A DNA stretch of 64,000 nt from Imperialibacter sp040222815 (GTDB lineage Bacteria; Bacteroidota; Bacteroidia; Cytophagales; Cyclobacteriaceae), in the NCBI RefSeq assembly GCF_040222815.1, contig NZ_JAVKCH010000013.1, positions 248,001 through 312,000 of the forward strand, read 5' to 3'. The notes beneath the pieces were generated by a model, which saw only the letters and a list, made by a program, of their open reading frames with translations, searched no databases and was not told the origin of the DNA. Below are positions 7,080 to 17,500 of the stretch, in pieces. The first letter of the stretch is position 1; every line of letters begins with the position of its first letter. Both the position numbers and the translations under genes were made by a program.

Positions 7080-10000
7080 ATGACCGAGTCGATTGTAAAT
7101 GCTTTAATGCATCTGTTCGCCATCATTGAGAGTGTCAAAGAGGACGATCAGTTTGACTCGGTTCAATTAGTGATTAAGCCTTATCTTAACAGGAGCCTAA
7201 ACAATGAGGAGCTAACTCAAGCATATCTTGATCTCTACAATAATTACCTCTCTTTTCACCGAAGTCAGCCTCGCTCAGGCGATGAAGAGGCGCTGCTTGC
7301 CACCGATGTAGAGAGTATTCTTCAGGTTACCAAAATTTGTAACCAGCTCAATCAGGAGCTTCTTCAGCACGAACGCATCATTGTATTTCTCCAGCTTCTG
7401 GAGCTCATTTTTGCAGACGGCAAAGTAACCGACCGGGAGGAGCAGTTTGTTATGCTGGTTGGTATGAATTTCAGCATACCCAGCAAAGAAGTAAATGACA
7501 TCAAGGCTTTTGTCCTCAACAAAGATGGTAAAGGCATGGACACCCAGCGGGGGCTGGTGATTGACAACCGTGCCACCGAATGGTCGGATGACATAGCCTG
7601 GATGATGAAAAAGAAGAAAGTGGCCGGGGCCACTGAGTTTCATCACATGCGGGTGGAAAACATGTTTGGGAAGATACTTGTGCTTCATATTGCCAGCATC
7701 AACACCTTCTTTTTCCGATACGACGGCCCCCTCAACCTCTATGTAGAAAGCAACAAAATTGTCAAAAGTAAGTCGTATCAGCTTAAGCCCGGCTCCATAA
7801 TCAAAGGCAAGACGATCAAGCCGATTTACGAAACTGAAATCACCAAAAAGTTCCTTGAAGACCACAAGAGGGGACACATTGTCCTGACCGGGAGGAACCT
7901 TACCTTCCAATTTAAAAACAGCGACAATGGTATCCATCCCTTCAACTTTTCGGAGGAGTCGGGTACGCTGGTGGGCGTAATGGGTGGCAGTGGGGTAGGA
8001 AAGTCGACACTACTGAACCTGCTGAATGGCAAAATTGAGCCGACCGAGGGGAGAGTGACCCTGAACGGCTTCAGCATGGAAAATGCCGCCCGTTATGGAA
8101 TGATAGGCTTTGTGCCGCAGGACGACCTGCTGTTTGAGGAGCTCACCGTATACCAAAACCTTTTCTTCAATGCGCAGATGTGCTTCAGCGAGTTTAGCAA
8201 AGAGCAACTTGAGGAAACCGTTGACAAAGTGCTCCACGAGCTCGACTTGTATGAGATCAGAGACCTTCGGGTTGGCGATCCTTTGAACAAATCTATTTCA
8301 GGTGGGCAACGAAAGAGACTGAACATTGCCCTTGAGCTGCTGCGTGAGCCAGCGTTATTATATGTGGATGAGCCAACCTCCGGCCTTTCCTCTATGGACT
8401 CTGAAAAGGTGATGTGGCTGCTTAAAGACCTGACCCGCAAAGGAAAGCTTGTTATCGTGATTATTCACCAGCCTTCGTCGGATATTTACAAGCTTTTTGA
8501 TAAGCTGTGGATGCTGGACAGGGGTGGTTTCCCCATCTACAATGGCAACCCCATTGATGCCGTCGTCTATTTCAAAAGTGAGAGCACTCAGGTAAACGCC
8601 ACCGAAAGCGAGTGCCCGCATTGTGGCAATGTAATTCCCGAGCAGATTCTTCAGATCGTTGAAACTAAAACCATTGATGACGACGGTCGACCTACATCAG
8701 AAAGGAAAATCAAACCCAGCGATTGGTTTCACAAGTACAAAGAGAAGATTGAGCCGTTCGTTCCTCAGTTGCGTCACGACACGTCCATTCCCAAATCGAA
8801 TTTCAGGCTGCCCAGTTCGCTCAAGCAGTTCTTGATTTACAGCAAGCGCAATGTCCTGTCGAAGGTGGCCAACAGGCAGTATATCCTTATCAACTTGCTG
8901 GAGGCTCCTGTGCTGGCGTTTATCCTCGGATATTTTTCTAAGTATTCAAGCGGACTTGAGTATAACCTGGCGGAGAACAAGAACCTGCCGGTGTATCTTT
9001 TTATGGCGGTGGTGGTTTCCTTGTTTATTGGGATGTCGGTGAGTGCAGAGGAGATTTTCAAAGACCGAAAGATTATTGAGCGGGAGTCGTTTCTGAACCT
9101 TAGTCGTTTCAGCTATATTAATTCCAAGGTGAGCTTTCTATTCACATTGTCGGCTTTTCAAATGCTGACATTTGTGGTCATAGGCAATTTTATCCTGGAA
9201 ATTCATGGCCTTTCTCTCTACTACTGGCTGCTGCTTTTCTCTACGGCTTGCTTTGCCAACCTTGTGGGGTTGACCATATCGTCCGCTTTCAACTCGGTGA
9301 TCACCATTTATATTCTGATTCCTTTCATACTGGTGCCGCAGCTGCTACTGGGAGGGGCCATGATCAAGTTCGATGACCTTCACAAATCGCTTACCAACAG
9401 GGTCTATGTGCCATTTATCGGAGATGTGATGGCGTCAAGGTGGGCGTATGAGGCCATTGCGGTAGCCCAGTTCAAGGAGAATGCTTATGAGAAGCATTTC
9501 TTTGAAGCGGAGAAAAAGATCAGTGCTGCTTCATTCAATATCTCATTTAAAATTCCGGAACTGGAAGTCATCACCAACTCTCTGATGCAGGATGAGAACA
9601 AGGAATCGGAAAGCTTTGAGGCCAGACTCGATATCCTCCGAAACGAACTGGACGGGCTGGGGAAAAAGGCAGAGATGCAGCCTTTTACGTTTGCTAATAA
9701 CCTGACACCGAAGAGTTTTACGCAAAATATCGGGAAAAATGTATTGAGTTACCTTGAATCGCTGACGAGGGCATTCACCGTTAAAATGGAAGATGCCGCC
9801 AATGAGCAAGAGGGTATTTACAATGGATTGTCCCGAAAGATCGGAAAGGATGAGATTTTGATTCTTAAAAAATCATCCTTCAACGAGGCACTGTCAGACA
9901 TCTTATTGAATAGGAATGAAATTAAGGTGCTCTATTATGGAGCCGACCAGCTGATTCAAAAGAAGGATCCGGTACTAATGGAACCCGAGTCTAACCTGGG

Positions 10001-10175
10001 AAGAGCACATTTTTATGCCCCGGTGAAAATCTTTTTGGGCTACCGAATTGATACCTTCTGGTTCAACCTGATGGTGCTCTGGTGCATGACCGGGCTGCTT
10101 TATGTACTCCTGGTTAAAGATTTCTTTGGCAGGGCAATGAAAGGCGTATGGCGCACAAGGCTGCGCAAGGAATAG
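7080..10175 (+). CDS. ABCG-like ABC transporter with TerB-like N-terminal domain
   Basis: The 1031-residue single chain has an N-terminal region (~1-290) that includes a TerB-like patch (LLELIFADGKVTDREEQF, around residue 105). An ATPase domain follows with Walker A GGSGVGKST (302-310), signature ISGGQRKRLN (~406-415), Walker B YVDEPTSG (D430/E431) and H-loop IIHQPSS. A CPHC pair (512-515) may bind zinc. From ~580 to ~780 there are about six membrane segments as in ABC-2/ABCG permeases, then a ~200-residue soluble region and a last membrane segment near 1000. The order ATPase-then-permease matches eukaryotic ABCG half-transporters. Substrate is unknown. It is 34 bases downstream of the lipoprotein gene and converges with the GreA-like gene with one base between stops. 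Confidence 0.85.
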   Translation: MTESIVNALMHLFAIIESVKEDDQFDSVQLVIKPYLNRSLNNEELTQAYLDLYNNYLSFHRSQPRSGDEEALLATDVESILQVTKICNQLNQELLQHERIIVFLQLLELIFADGKVTDREEQFVMLVGMNFSIPSKEVNDIKAFVLNKDGKGMDTQRGLVIDNRATEWSDDIAWMMKKKKVAGATEFHHMRVENMFGKILVLHIASINTFFFRYDGPLNLYVESNKIVKSKSYQLKPGSIIKGKTIKPIYETEITKKFLEDHKRGHIVLTGRNLTFQFKNSDNGIHPFNFSEESGTLVGVMGGSGVGKSTLLNLLNGKIEPTEGRVTLNGFSMENAARYGMIGFVPQDDLLFEELTVYQNLFFNAQMCFSEFSKEQLEETVDKVLHELDLYEIRDLRVGDPLNKSISGGQRKRLNIALELLREPALLYVDEPTSGLSSMDSEKVMWLLKDLTRKGKLVIVIIHQPSSDIYKLFDKLWMLDRGGFPIYNGNPIDAVVYFKSESTQVNATESECPHCGNVIPEQILQIVETKTIDDDGRPTSERKIKPSDWFHKYKEKIEPFVPQLRHDTSIPKSNFRLPSSLKQFLIYSKRNVLSKVANRQYILINLLEAPVLAFILGYFSKYSSGLEYNLAENKNLPVYLFMAVVVSLFIGMSVSAEEIFKDRKIIERESFLNLSRFSYINSKVSFLFTLSAFQMLTFVVIGNFILEIHGLSLYYWLLLFSTACFANLVGLTISSAFNSVITIYILIPFILVPQLLLGGAMIKFDDLHKSLTNRVYVPFIGDVMASRWAYEAIAVAQFKENAYEKHFFEAEKKISAASFNISFKIPELEVITNSLMQDENKESESFEARLDILRNELDGLGKKAEMQPFTFANNLTPKSFTQNIGKNVLSYLESLTRAFTVKMEDAANEQEGIYNGLSRKIGKDEILILKKSSFNEALSDILLNRNEIKVLYYGADQLIQKKDPVLMEPESNLGRAHFYAPVKIFLGYRIDTFWFNLMVLWCMTGLLYVLLVKDFFGRAMKGVWRTRLRKE

Positions 10176-10176
10176 C

Positions 10177-10626
10177 CTAGCTTAACTCTTCAATAACATG
10201 CATTTGCCCTAAAAAAGTGACCTTGTCACCTTGCTTCTTCCCGAAAAATGCCTGGCCCAGTGGCGAGCCGGGAGAAATCACAAAGTAGTCTTTTCCATTA
10301 AGCGATACTTTGCCCAGGCTGGCAGCAAAGTAATAGTGCCCGAGTGATGTTTTGACCATGCTTCCCAACTGGACAGTGCCGGGAGCTTTGGATGGATCAA
10401 TCGATTTTAGCACCTGCAATAGCTTTTGGGCTTCACCTGCCTGTGTGGCATTTTTTTCTATTTCCTGCTGCATCATGGCTCGCCCGGTTTCGTATTTGTC
10501 GCCGGCGCTGCTTTTCGTTTCCGAATTGGCGGCCTCCCTGGCCTCGGCAATAGCACTATTGGCTGTGTCAATTCTTGACTTCACATGGTCAATGCACGTT
10601 TGCAAAAGCTGTTGTTTGACTTCCAT
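10177..10626 (-). CDS. GreA/GreB family-like protein
   Basis: The 149-residue protein has an N-terminal helical part (residues ~1-75, with SSAGDKYETGRAMMQQEIEK) and a C-terminal domain with the pattern LGSMVKT...YFVISPGSPLGQAFFGKKQGDKVTF, which matches the FKBP-like C-terminal domain of transcript-cleavage factors (SPxGxAxxGKxxGDxV). The N-terminus lacks a convincing long GreA coiled coil with the acidic tip residues, so cleavage stimulation is not assured; it may instead be a Rnk- or Gfh-like RNA-polymerase secondary-channel protein. Members of this group in Bacteroidota have sometimes carried unrelated names in databases. Confidence 0.7.
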   Translation of the reverse strand: MEVKQQLLQTCIDHVKSRIDTANSAIAEAREAANSETKSSAGDKYETGRAMMQQEIEKNATQAGEAQKLLQVLKSIDPSKAPGTVQLGSMVKTSLGHYYFAASLGKVSLNGKDYFVISPGSPLGQAFFGKKQGDKVTFLGQMHVIEELS

Positions 10627-10718
10627 AGAGCGAAGGAAAAGTATTGATTTCAGATATTTTTTAAGGGAGAACTCAAATGTAAATAGAATTAAACGTTTTT
10701 AAACTTTGGATTGCTCAT

Positions 10719-10726
10719 TACCTTTG
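10719..10726 (+). promoter_or_regulatory. -7 promoter box for the thioredoxin-like gene
   Basis: TACCTTTG is an exact TAnnTTTG match, 22 bases before the ATG at 10749. A TTTG stands at 10705-10708, closer than the usual -33 element. The match supports the annotated start. Confidence 0.45.
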
Positions 10727-10748
10727 GTTTGGCGTTTAGTAACTTACT

Positions 10749-12176
10749 ATGAGTAAAATCCTTATAAGATTCACATTCACCGCTCTTATTTTTTTAGGGC
10801 TAAGCATAAAAACGTTTGGTCAGGGGTATGATATAAAAATAACTGTGGAAGGTATGCAGGACAGCGTGGCCTATCTGGGCTATGTGTTCGGCGATCAGCG
10901 GTTTCTGACTGACACTACCCGGGCAACTGCTCCTGGGGTTTACCGTTTTACCGGAGCGAAGGAGTTGCCTACAGGCATCTACTTTCTTTACACCCCTAAT
11001 TACTTTCTGGAGCTGATTGTGAAAGAGCAGAAGTTCAGCCTGAAGACGACCAAGGAGGGTGCCTTCCGAACCATGGAAGTGACATCGTCGCTCGAGAATC
11101 TTGTGTTCAAAGAGTTTCAAATGGGGATGGTGGAGCTCCAAACCCAGAAGCAGGCCATAAGAAAGAAGCTGGAGCAGGCTTCAACAGCAGCTGACTCTAC
11201 GGCTATTTTTGAAGAAGACAAGCAGGTAAATGAGAAACTCAATGACTTCAGGCAAAACCTTATTGCCAAGTATCCCGATTCATTTGTTGCCAAGTTTGTA
11301 CGCTTGATGGCCTTGCCTGACGTGCCTGGCATACCTGAGTATAACGACGTGACCGACGACCTGGAAAGGGGAAGGCTAAAGTACGAGTACTACAAAACGA
11401 AGTACTTTGAAAGCATTGATTTCGATGATTCGGGACTGCTCAGAACACCTGTGTTGAAGTCGCCGGTTATTCATTTCCTGGACAAAGTGGTGATTCAGCA
11501 TCCGGACACCATCAATGTGTATGTCGACAAAATAATGACCAAAGTGCTTGATCAGCCCGATGCGTTCAGGTTTTGGCTGGTGACGCTGTTTAAAAAATAC
11601 CAGGAGTCCAAAATCATGGGGATGGATGGTGTGATGGTGAACCTGGCAGAAAAGTACTACCTGACAGATAAGGCAGACTGGTTGAGTAAAGAAGACAAAG
11701 AGAAATTGGCGGAGGAAGTAGAGTTTGTGAGTCCCAACCTTGTCGGAAAGCAAGCGCCCTCCCTTCAATTGTTGGACACCTTGCTGTCACCCATCAACCT
11801 GAGTCAGGTAAAGGCCGAGTTTACCATTCTCTTTTTTTATGACCCAAACTGTGGGCACTGCAAGAAGTCAACGCCAGTGCTTTTGGAAGAATACCATCGC
11901 CTGAAAGACAGTGGAGTGGAAGTGATGGGCATCTGCATAGCCACTGATATTGAAGAGTGGCGCCGGTTTGTGTATGAGTATGAGCTCGATTGGATCAATG
12001 CCGCTGACCCTTACTACAGAAGCAATATGCGCAGAGACTACAATGTAAGAACCACGCCGCAGGTTTATATCCTCAATAAAAATAAAAAGATCATTGCCAA
12101 GAAGCTGGAGGTAGAACAGCTGGCAGGGTTTATTGAGCAATACCGGGCTGTGCAGCGGCCTGCCGGGGAGGATTAA
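10749..12176 (+). CDS. TlpA-like thiol-disulfide oxidoreductase with DUF4369/DUF5106-type N-terminus
   Basis: The 475-residue protein carries a signal peptide (ending TFGQ) and so acts in the periplasm. Residues ~25-120 resemble the DUF4369 beta domain (GYDIKITVEGMQDSVAYLG), residues ~120-335 are helical (DUF5106-like), and residues ~335-470 form a thioredoxin fold with the redox motif CGHC (Cys368, Cys371) and the cis-proline motif TTPQVYIL. The family reduces or isomerises disulfides in exported proteins, or delivers electrons to cytochrome c maturation. It is followed 60 bases later by a PQQ dehydrogenase with a covalent haem domain, so a role in haem attachment or in the folding of that protein is possible but unproven. 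Confidence 0.85.
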   Translation: MSKILIRFTFTALIFLGLSIKTFGQGYDIKITVEGMQDSVAYLGYVFGDQRFLTDTTRATAPGVYRFTGAKELPTGIYFLYTPNYFLELIVKEQKFSLKTTKEGAFRTMEVTSSLENLVFKEFQMGMVELQTQKQAIRKKLEQASTAADSTAIFEEDKQVNEKLNDFRQNLIAKYPDSFVAKFVRLMALPDVPGIPEYNDVTDDLERGRLKYEYYKTKYFESIDFDDSGLLRTPVLKSPVIHFLDKVVIQHPDTINVYVDKIMTKVLDQPDAFRFWLVTLFKKYQESKIMGMDGVMVNLAEKYYLTDKADWLSKEDKEKLAEEVEFVSPNLVGKQAPSLQLLDTLLSPINLSQVKAEFTILFFYDPNCGHCKKSTPVLLEEYHRLKDSGVEVMGICIATDIEEWRRFVYEYELDWINAADPYYRSNMRRDYNVRTTPQVYILNKNKKIIAKKLEVEQLAGFIEQYRAVQRPAGED

Positions 12177-12236
12177 ATAGTATTAGTTGTGCTTAGGTTT
12201 TTTTTGAGCTAAATTTTTGGCTGAAACCTACTGACA

Positions 12237-14426
12237 ATGACAACTCCCCGTTCCTTTGCAAACTGTTTTGCTTCATGTATTCTCCTTTCCTTTCTTTTTT
12301 CATCGTGTGAAAAAGCTTCCGGCGACTACAGTGGCTGGCCCGCCTACGCCGGATCCAAAATGGGTGAAAGGTATTCTTCGAATGATCAAATCAACAAGCA
12401 AAATGTAAGTAAGCTACAGGAGGCCTGGCGCTACAGTACGGGAGACAAGGACCCCAAAAACCGGTCGCAAATCCAATGCAATCCAATCGTTGTGGGCGGG
12501 GTGCTGTATGGTACTTCAGCAGAGTCAAAGTTATTTGCCCTGGACGCCGCTACAGGTGCAGAAAAGTGGGTTTTTGATCCTTTCAAGGAGACCAGGGAGC
12601 AGCTAACCGAGGACAGGTTTTGGTTTGCGGTGAACCGGGGAGTGATGTACTGGGCGGATGAAGCTGGTAGCGATAGCCGAATTTATTACAGCATTGCAGA
12701 GAACCTGTATGCCGTCAATACAGAGACGGGTGAGCTGGTGAAAAGCTTTGGGCAAGGTGGGCATATCGACCTTAGAGAGCAGCTTGACACCGACTTGGAT
12801 ATCAGCAAAACGTACGCCTCTGGCACCACACCCGGGGTTATTTTCAACGACCTGATCATTATGGGCATGAGGCTTTCTGAAGGGCCTGATGCCCTGCCCG
12901 GGCATATCAGGGCTTTTGATGTCAGAACCGGGGAGCGGAAGTGGATCTTTCATACGATTCCTCATCCTGGCGAAAAAGGCTACGACACCTGGGAAGACCC
13001 CGACGCCTGGAAAAAAATAGGCGGAGCGAACGACTGGTCGGGTATGTCGCTCGACGAAGAGCGGGGCATCGTTTTTGTGTCGACAGGTACGGCCAATCCA
13101 GATTTTTACGGAGGTTTTCGCAAGGGCGAGAACCTGTTTGCCAACTGCGTTATAGCGCTGGAAGCTGGCACGGGCAAATACATCTGGCATTATCAGGTGG
13201 TGCACCATGACTTATGGGACAGGGACCTGGCTACCAATCCTATCCTTACCACTGTCAATCATGAAGGCAAAATGGTGGACGCCGTGGCGCAGATTACCAA
13301 GCATGGTTATGTATTTCTTCTGGAAAGGGAAACCGGGGAACCGATCTTTCCGATTGAGGAGGTGCCAGTACCTACCTTTGCGCTTGATGGCGAAGCTCCA
13401 TGGCCAACGCAGCCTGTCCCCACCTTGCCGGAGCCTTTTGCCAGGCAATCGTTCACTGAAGCTGATGTGTATGGCACCACGCCAGAAGCTCATGCATACC
13501 TGCTGGAGAAATTTAAGACAGTAAAATACAGTGAGGCGTTTACGCCTCCGAGCAAAGAGGGATCGTGGATTTTCCCAGGCTATGATGGCGGCGGTGAATG
13601 GGGCGGTGCTTCGGTGGATCCCGAGTCGGGCATCTTGTATGTGAATTCGAGCGAAATGCCCTGGGCGTTGCACATGGTGGAGGCTCCCGCCAGCAACACC
13701 GGCGGCTCTTCTTTGAAAGGCATTGGCCAGGGTGTGTACAACAAGTATTGCATGTCGTGTCACGGGCCCGAAAGAAAGGGCAACGGGGCTGCTTATCCGT
13801 CGCTGGTTGACTTGAACCAACGATACAACAAAGCACAGCTGTCAACTTTGATTTCAACAGGCAAAAATATGATGCCAGCCTTCAAGCAAATTCCTGATGG
13901 AGAAATGGAGGCATTGCTGGCATTTGTGCTCGATTTGGAAGACAAAGAGGCCGTGCCTGAAGTAGCTGGCAATGAAATTGAGGGCAGAACACCCGAGATT
14001 CCCTACAGGATGACTGGTTACAATCGCTTTATAGACGAAAACGGATACCCTGGCATTACACCACCGTGGGGAACACTGAACGCCGTTGACCTCAATACCG
14101 GTAAGCTACTTTGGAAGAAGACCCTCGGCGAGCTGAAAGAATTGACTGAAAAGGGTATTCCGCCGACAGGCACCGAAAACTATGGAGGGCCGGTTTCCAC
14201 CAAAGGCGGCCTGATATTTATTGCAGCTACCAAGGATGAAAAGATCAGAGCATTCGATAAGGTCACTGGTGAAGTCCTCTGGGAGGCCGACCTGCCAGCG
14301 TCGGGCTTTGCTACTCCGGCAGTTTACATGGTGGATGGCAAGCAATACGTTGTGATCGCCTGCGGTGGTGGTAAAATCGGTGCCAGGTCGGGAGATGAAT
14401 ACGTGGCGTTTGCGCTGCCGGAGTAA
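12237..14426 (+). CDS. PQQ-dependent dehydrogenase with internal cytochrome c domain
   Basis: The 729-residue product begins with a lipoprotein signal (lipobox LFSSCEK). Repeated propeller motifs such as LFALDAATGAEKWVFDP, GHIRAFDVRTGERKW and LNAVDLNTGKLLW are those of eight-bladed PQQ quinoproteins (membrane-bound glucose/alcohol dehydrogenase type). A haem site CMSCH (505-509) with a later methionine (MMPAF) lies inside the propeller, between about residues 490 and 570, after which propeller blades resume to the C-terminus (SGDEYVAFALPE). It therefore probably oxidises a sugar or alcohol in the periplasm and passes electrons to its own haem and then to the respiratory chain. The substrate cannot be told from motifs. 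It probably shares a transcript with the preceding thioredoxin-like gene. Confidence 0.9.
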   Translation: MTTPRSFANCFASCILLSFLFSSCEKASGDYSGWPAYAGSKMGERYSSNDQINKQNVSKLQEAWRYSTGDKDPKNRSQIQCNPIVVGGVLYGTSAESKLFALDAATGAEKWVFDPFKETREQLTEDRFWFAVNRGVMYWADEAGSDSRIYYSIAENLYAVNTETGELVKSFGQGGHIDLREQLDTDLDISKTYASGTTPGVIFNDLIIMGMRLSEGPDALPGHIRAFDVRTGERKWIFHTIPHPGEKGYDTWEDPDAWKKIGGANDWSGMSLDEERGIVFVSTGTANPDFYGGFRKGENLFANCVIALEAGTGKYIWHYQVVHHDLWDRDLATNPILTTVNHEGKMVDAVAQITKHGYVFLLERETGEPIFPIEEVPVPTFALDGEAPWPTQPVPTLPEPFARQSFTEADVYGTTPEAHAYLLEKFKTVKYSEAFTPPSKEGSWIFPGYDGGGEWGGASVDPESGILYVNSSEMPWALHMVEAPASNTGGSSLKGIGQGVYNKYCMSCHGPERKGNGAAYPSLVDLNQRYNKAQLSTLISTGKNMMPAFKQIPDGEMEALLAFVLDLEDKEAVPEVAGNEIEGRTPEIPYRMTGYNRFIDENGYPGITPPWGTLNAVDLNTGKLLWKKTLGELKELTEKGIPPTGTENYGGPVSTKGGLIFIAATKDEKIRAFDKVTGEVLWEADLPASGFATPAVYMVDGKQYVVIACGGGKIGARSGDEYVAFALPE

Positions 14427-14558
14427 TACCGTAGAGTTTTTTTCTTTTCCATATTTTAATTATTGGTCCGTTGTAGGATAATCCTTAGTAATTTTTGTTG
14501 CTATTAGTTATTTGGGTGCTATTTTTATCACAAGTATCCAATCTACGATGGAAATAAT

Positions 14559-17500
14559 ATGAAAAATAGATTAGCAATAGCCGCATTTTTGATGAGCCTT
14601 GCCTTAACAGCGTTTTCCCAGCCTGTTATTAAACCTGATCAAATATTGACCATTGACGAAAACTCAGATGAAGGAGTTGAGGTTGGGTCAGTGAAGATAA
14701 CCCACAGTTATATCAATCAAATCACTAGCACCAACCAAACCACTCATCTCCTGAAGACAGACGGATCCCTTTGGTCATGGGGTTACAATTTTGATGGAGT
14801 CTCTGGGATTGGGACGAATGTAGAAACACTGATACCTACAAAAGTTGGCACTGAAAATAACTGGCAATCGGTGGATCAGGGCGTAGGTTTTGCGGTCGGG
14901 ACAAAGACAAACGGAGAAGTATTTGCCTGGGGCGTCGAGTATTATGGAGAAGAAAACACAAATACAGACTATGAGTCTAATACATTTTTTACTGCGGTAA
15001 GAGTAACAGAAGACAATGATTGGGTTAGTATGGTTGGGGGATACACCTGTCAGTTTGGAATTAAAGATGACGGATCTTTGTGGTTTTGGGGAAATACTGG
15101 CAGAGGAGAATCAGGAATGGGTTTGACCTATTTTAGTAGTAGGATACCAGTTCAATTAGGAACGGACACGGACTGGGAATTTATTGATTCTGAGATTTGG
15201 GTAAATTATGCGTTGAGATCTGATGGAACCCTCTGGTCGTGGGGTGCATTTTATGGAGATAATCTAGGGCTTGGTTTAGCGCCTGGTAGTGATGACGTCA
15301 ATGTTCCAACTCAGGTAGGATCTGACTCAGATTGGAGAATAGTAGCTATCGATGAGTACTTGGGTTATGCCATAAAAGAGGATGGCCGACTATTTAGATT
15401 GGGGAATACAGTAACGCAGGTGGGAGTTGACAGTGATTGGGAAGATGTTGAATATTATGATTGGTCCGGTAACGGTGGTAGGGCCATTGCTTTGAAATCA
15501 GATGGAACTTTATGGGCCTGGGGTAAAAACGATCAGGGGCAGGTGGGGGATGGCACCACCATTGACAGGGACTTACCTGTGCAGATAGGAACTGACACCG
15601 ATTGGGTTGCGATCGGAGAGAGTTTTGCTATTAAGGAAGATGGGTCACTTTGGGCTTGGGGGAGAAATGACTATGGAGAGCTTGGCACGGAAACGACTGC
15701 TAACCTGACGACGCCGACTTATATCCCGCCGATAGGCATGCAGTTTGAAATCACATCGGGGAATGAAAGTGGTGCATTTTCGATTACCGACCGTGGGGTG
15801 ATAAAAGTGGCAGATGCGTCCAAATTGGACTTCGAAACCAGTGCTTCCTATGAGCTTACAATTACAGCCACCGACGACAATCAAACCAGTGCTGAAGAAT
15901 CCGTCACCATTAATGTGAACAATATAAATGATGGGCCGGTGATTGATGCAGACCAGAGTGTCTCGTTAGACGAAAATACGGAGAATGGAGCTGAAGTAAT
16001 TGCGGTTGCGGCATCGGATCAGGATGGTGACACCCTATTTGAAAATTGGACGATCACCAGTGGCAACGATTCGGAAGCATTTGCTATTGATGCCGAAACG
16101 GGCATCATTACTGTCGCTGATCAGGCAAAGCTTAATTTTGAAGAAGTGTCTTCCTTCCTTATTGGGATAACGGTGAGCGATGGGACGACGGTCGGTTTTG
16201 AAGGTTTTCTAAACATAACAATTGTAGATAAAAATGAGGCTCCCGTCATTGCCGCCGAACAGGCCGGCACTGTGGATGAGAACAGCCCGGCCGGGACTGA
16301 AGTAACCTTGATAACTGCAACAGATGAAGACGCTGGAGCTGTCCTGAGCAATTGGCAGATTTCCAGTGGCAACGAAAATGGAGCGTTTTCTATAGACGCT
16401 GCAACCGGACAAATTTCTGTCGCTGATGGTAATCAGCTCGACTTTGAAACTACTCCGACAATGGAAATTGGAGTGACTGTTACCGATGGCACGCTAACAA
16501 GCGGCGAGGCAACAGTAGTTATCACTATTCAGGATGTGAACGATCCGCCTGTTATCACTGCGGATCAGGAAGGTATTATTTCGGAAAACAGCACCAATGG
16601 CACCGAAGTGATGCAAGTACAGGCTGCCGGGGGAAACGCAAATACCATATTAAAAAGCTGGACTATAAGCCAGGGTAATATTGACGGAGCGTTTGCTGTT
16701 AACCCTGAAAGCGGCTTGTTGACTGTGGCCGATGGCACAAAGCTCAACTACGAAGCACGGCCAACTTATGCGCTGGAGCTAACGGTTTCCGATGGAGTCA
16801 ATGTAAGCGAACCAAGGCTGGTGAGTATTTCGGTGAGCAATGTCAATGAAGCTCCGACAGGTGTATCGTTGTCGACGTCGGCCATTGATGAAAACCTGCC
16901 TATTGGTAGCCTTGTGGCAACGCTTGCTACTGCGGACGTTGATGCCGCCGACACTTTTGTGTACGCCTTTGTCGAAGATAGTGAAGCCAACGACAACGCA
17001 TCTTTTCTAATTGCGTCAAATCAGTTATTGGCGAAAGAGAAATTTGATTTTGAAACCAAGAGCAATTACACCGTCCGTATCAAGTCGACCGATGCCGGTG
17101 GCTTGAGTACAGAAGCTCAGCTTGCCATTGCAGTCAATAATATAAATGATGTGACACTGACAACAGCTCTTTCGGAACCATTTTGCGATGAGGATAGTGA
17201 CGGCGAGATTGATTTGGTAATTTCGGATGCTGCTCCCCCTTTGTCAATTGTATGGTCCAACGGAAGTACTGAAGAGGATCTGGTTGGGCTTTCTGCAGGA
17301 AGTTATGATGTAACCGTTACCGACTCAAATGGGCACTCGGCTTCTGCAACGATTGAGCTGGGTACCAAAGCGGTTTATCAACCAACCATTGGACTGGTAA
17401 CTTCGGATGAGACTGGAATCAGGAACAAAGTTGTTTGGGATGCATCCGAATCCTATAATGTGAGTAAGTTCCTGGTTTATAGAGAAACAAGCATTGCAGG

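Noticed and set aside
12603..13208. Antisense frames (also 13212-13820) inside the PQQ dehydrogenase gene
   Set aside because: The opposite strand encodes a complete quinoprotein; the antisense translations show no domain or start context.
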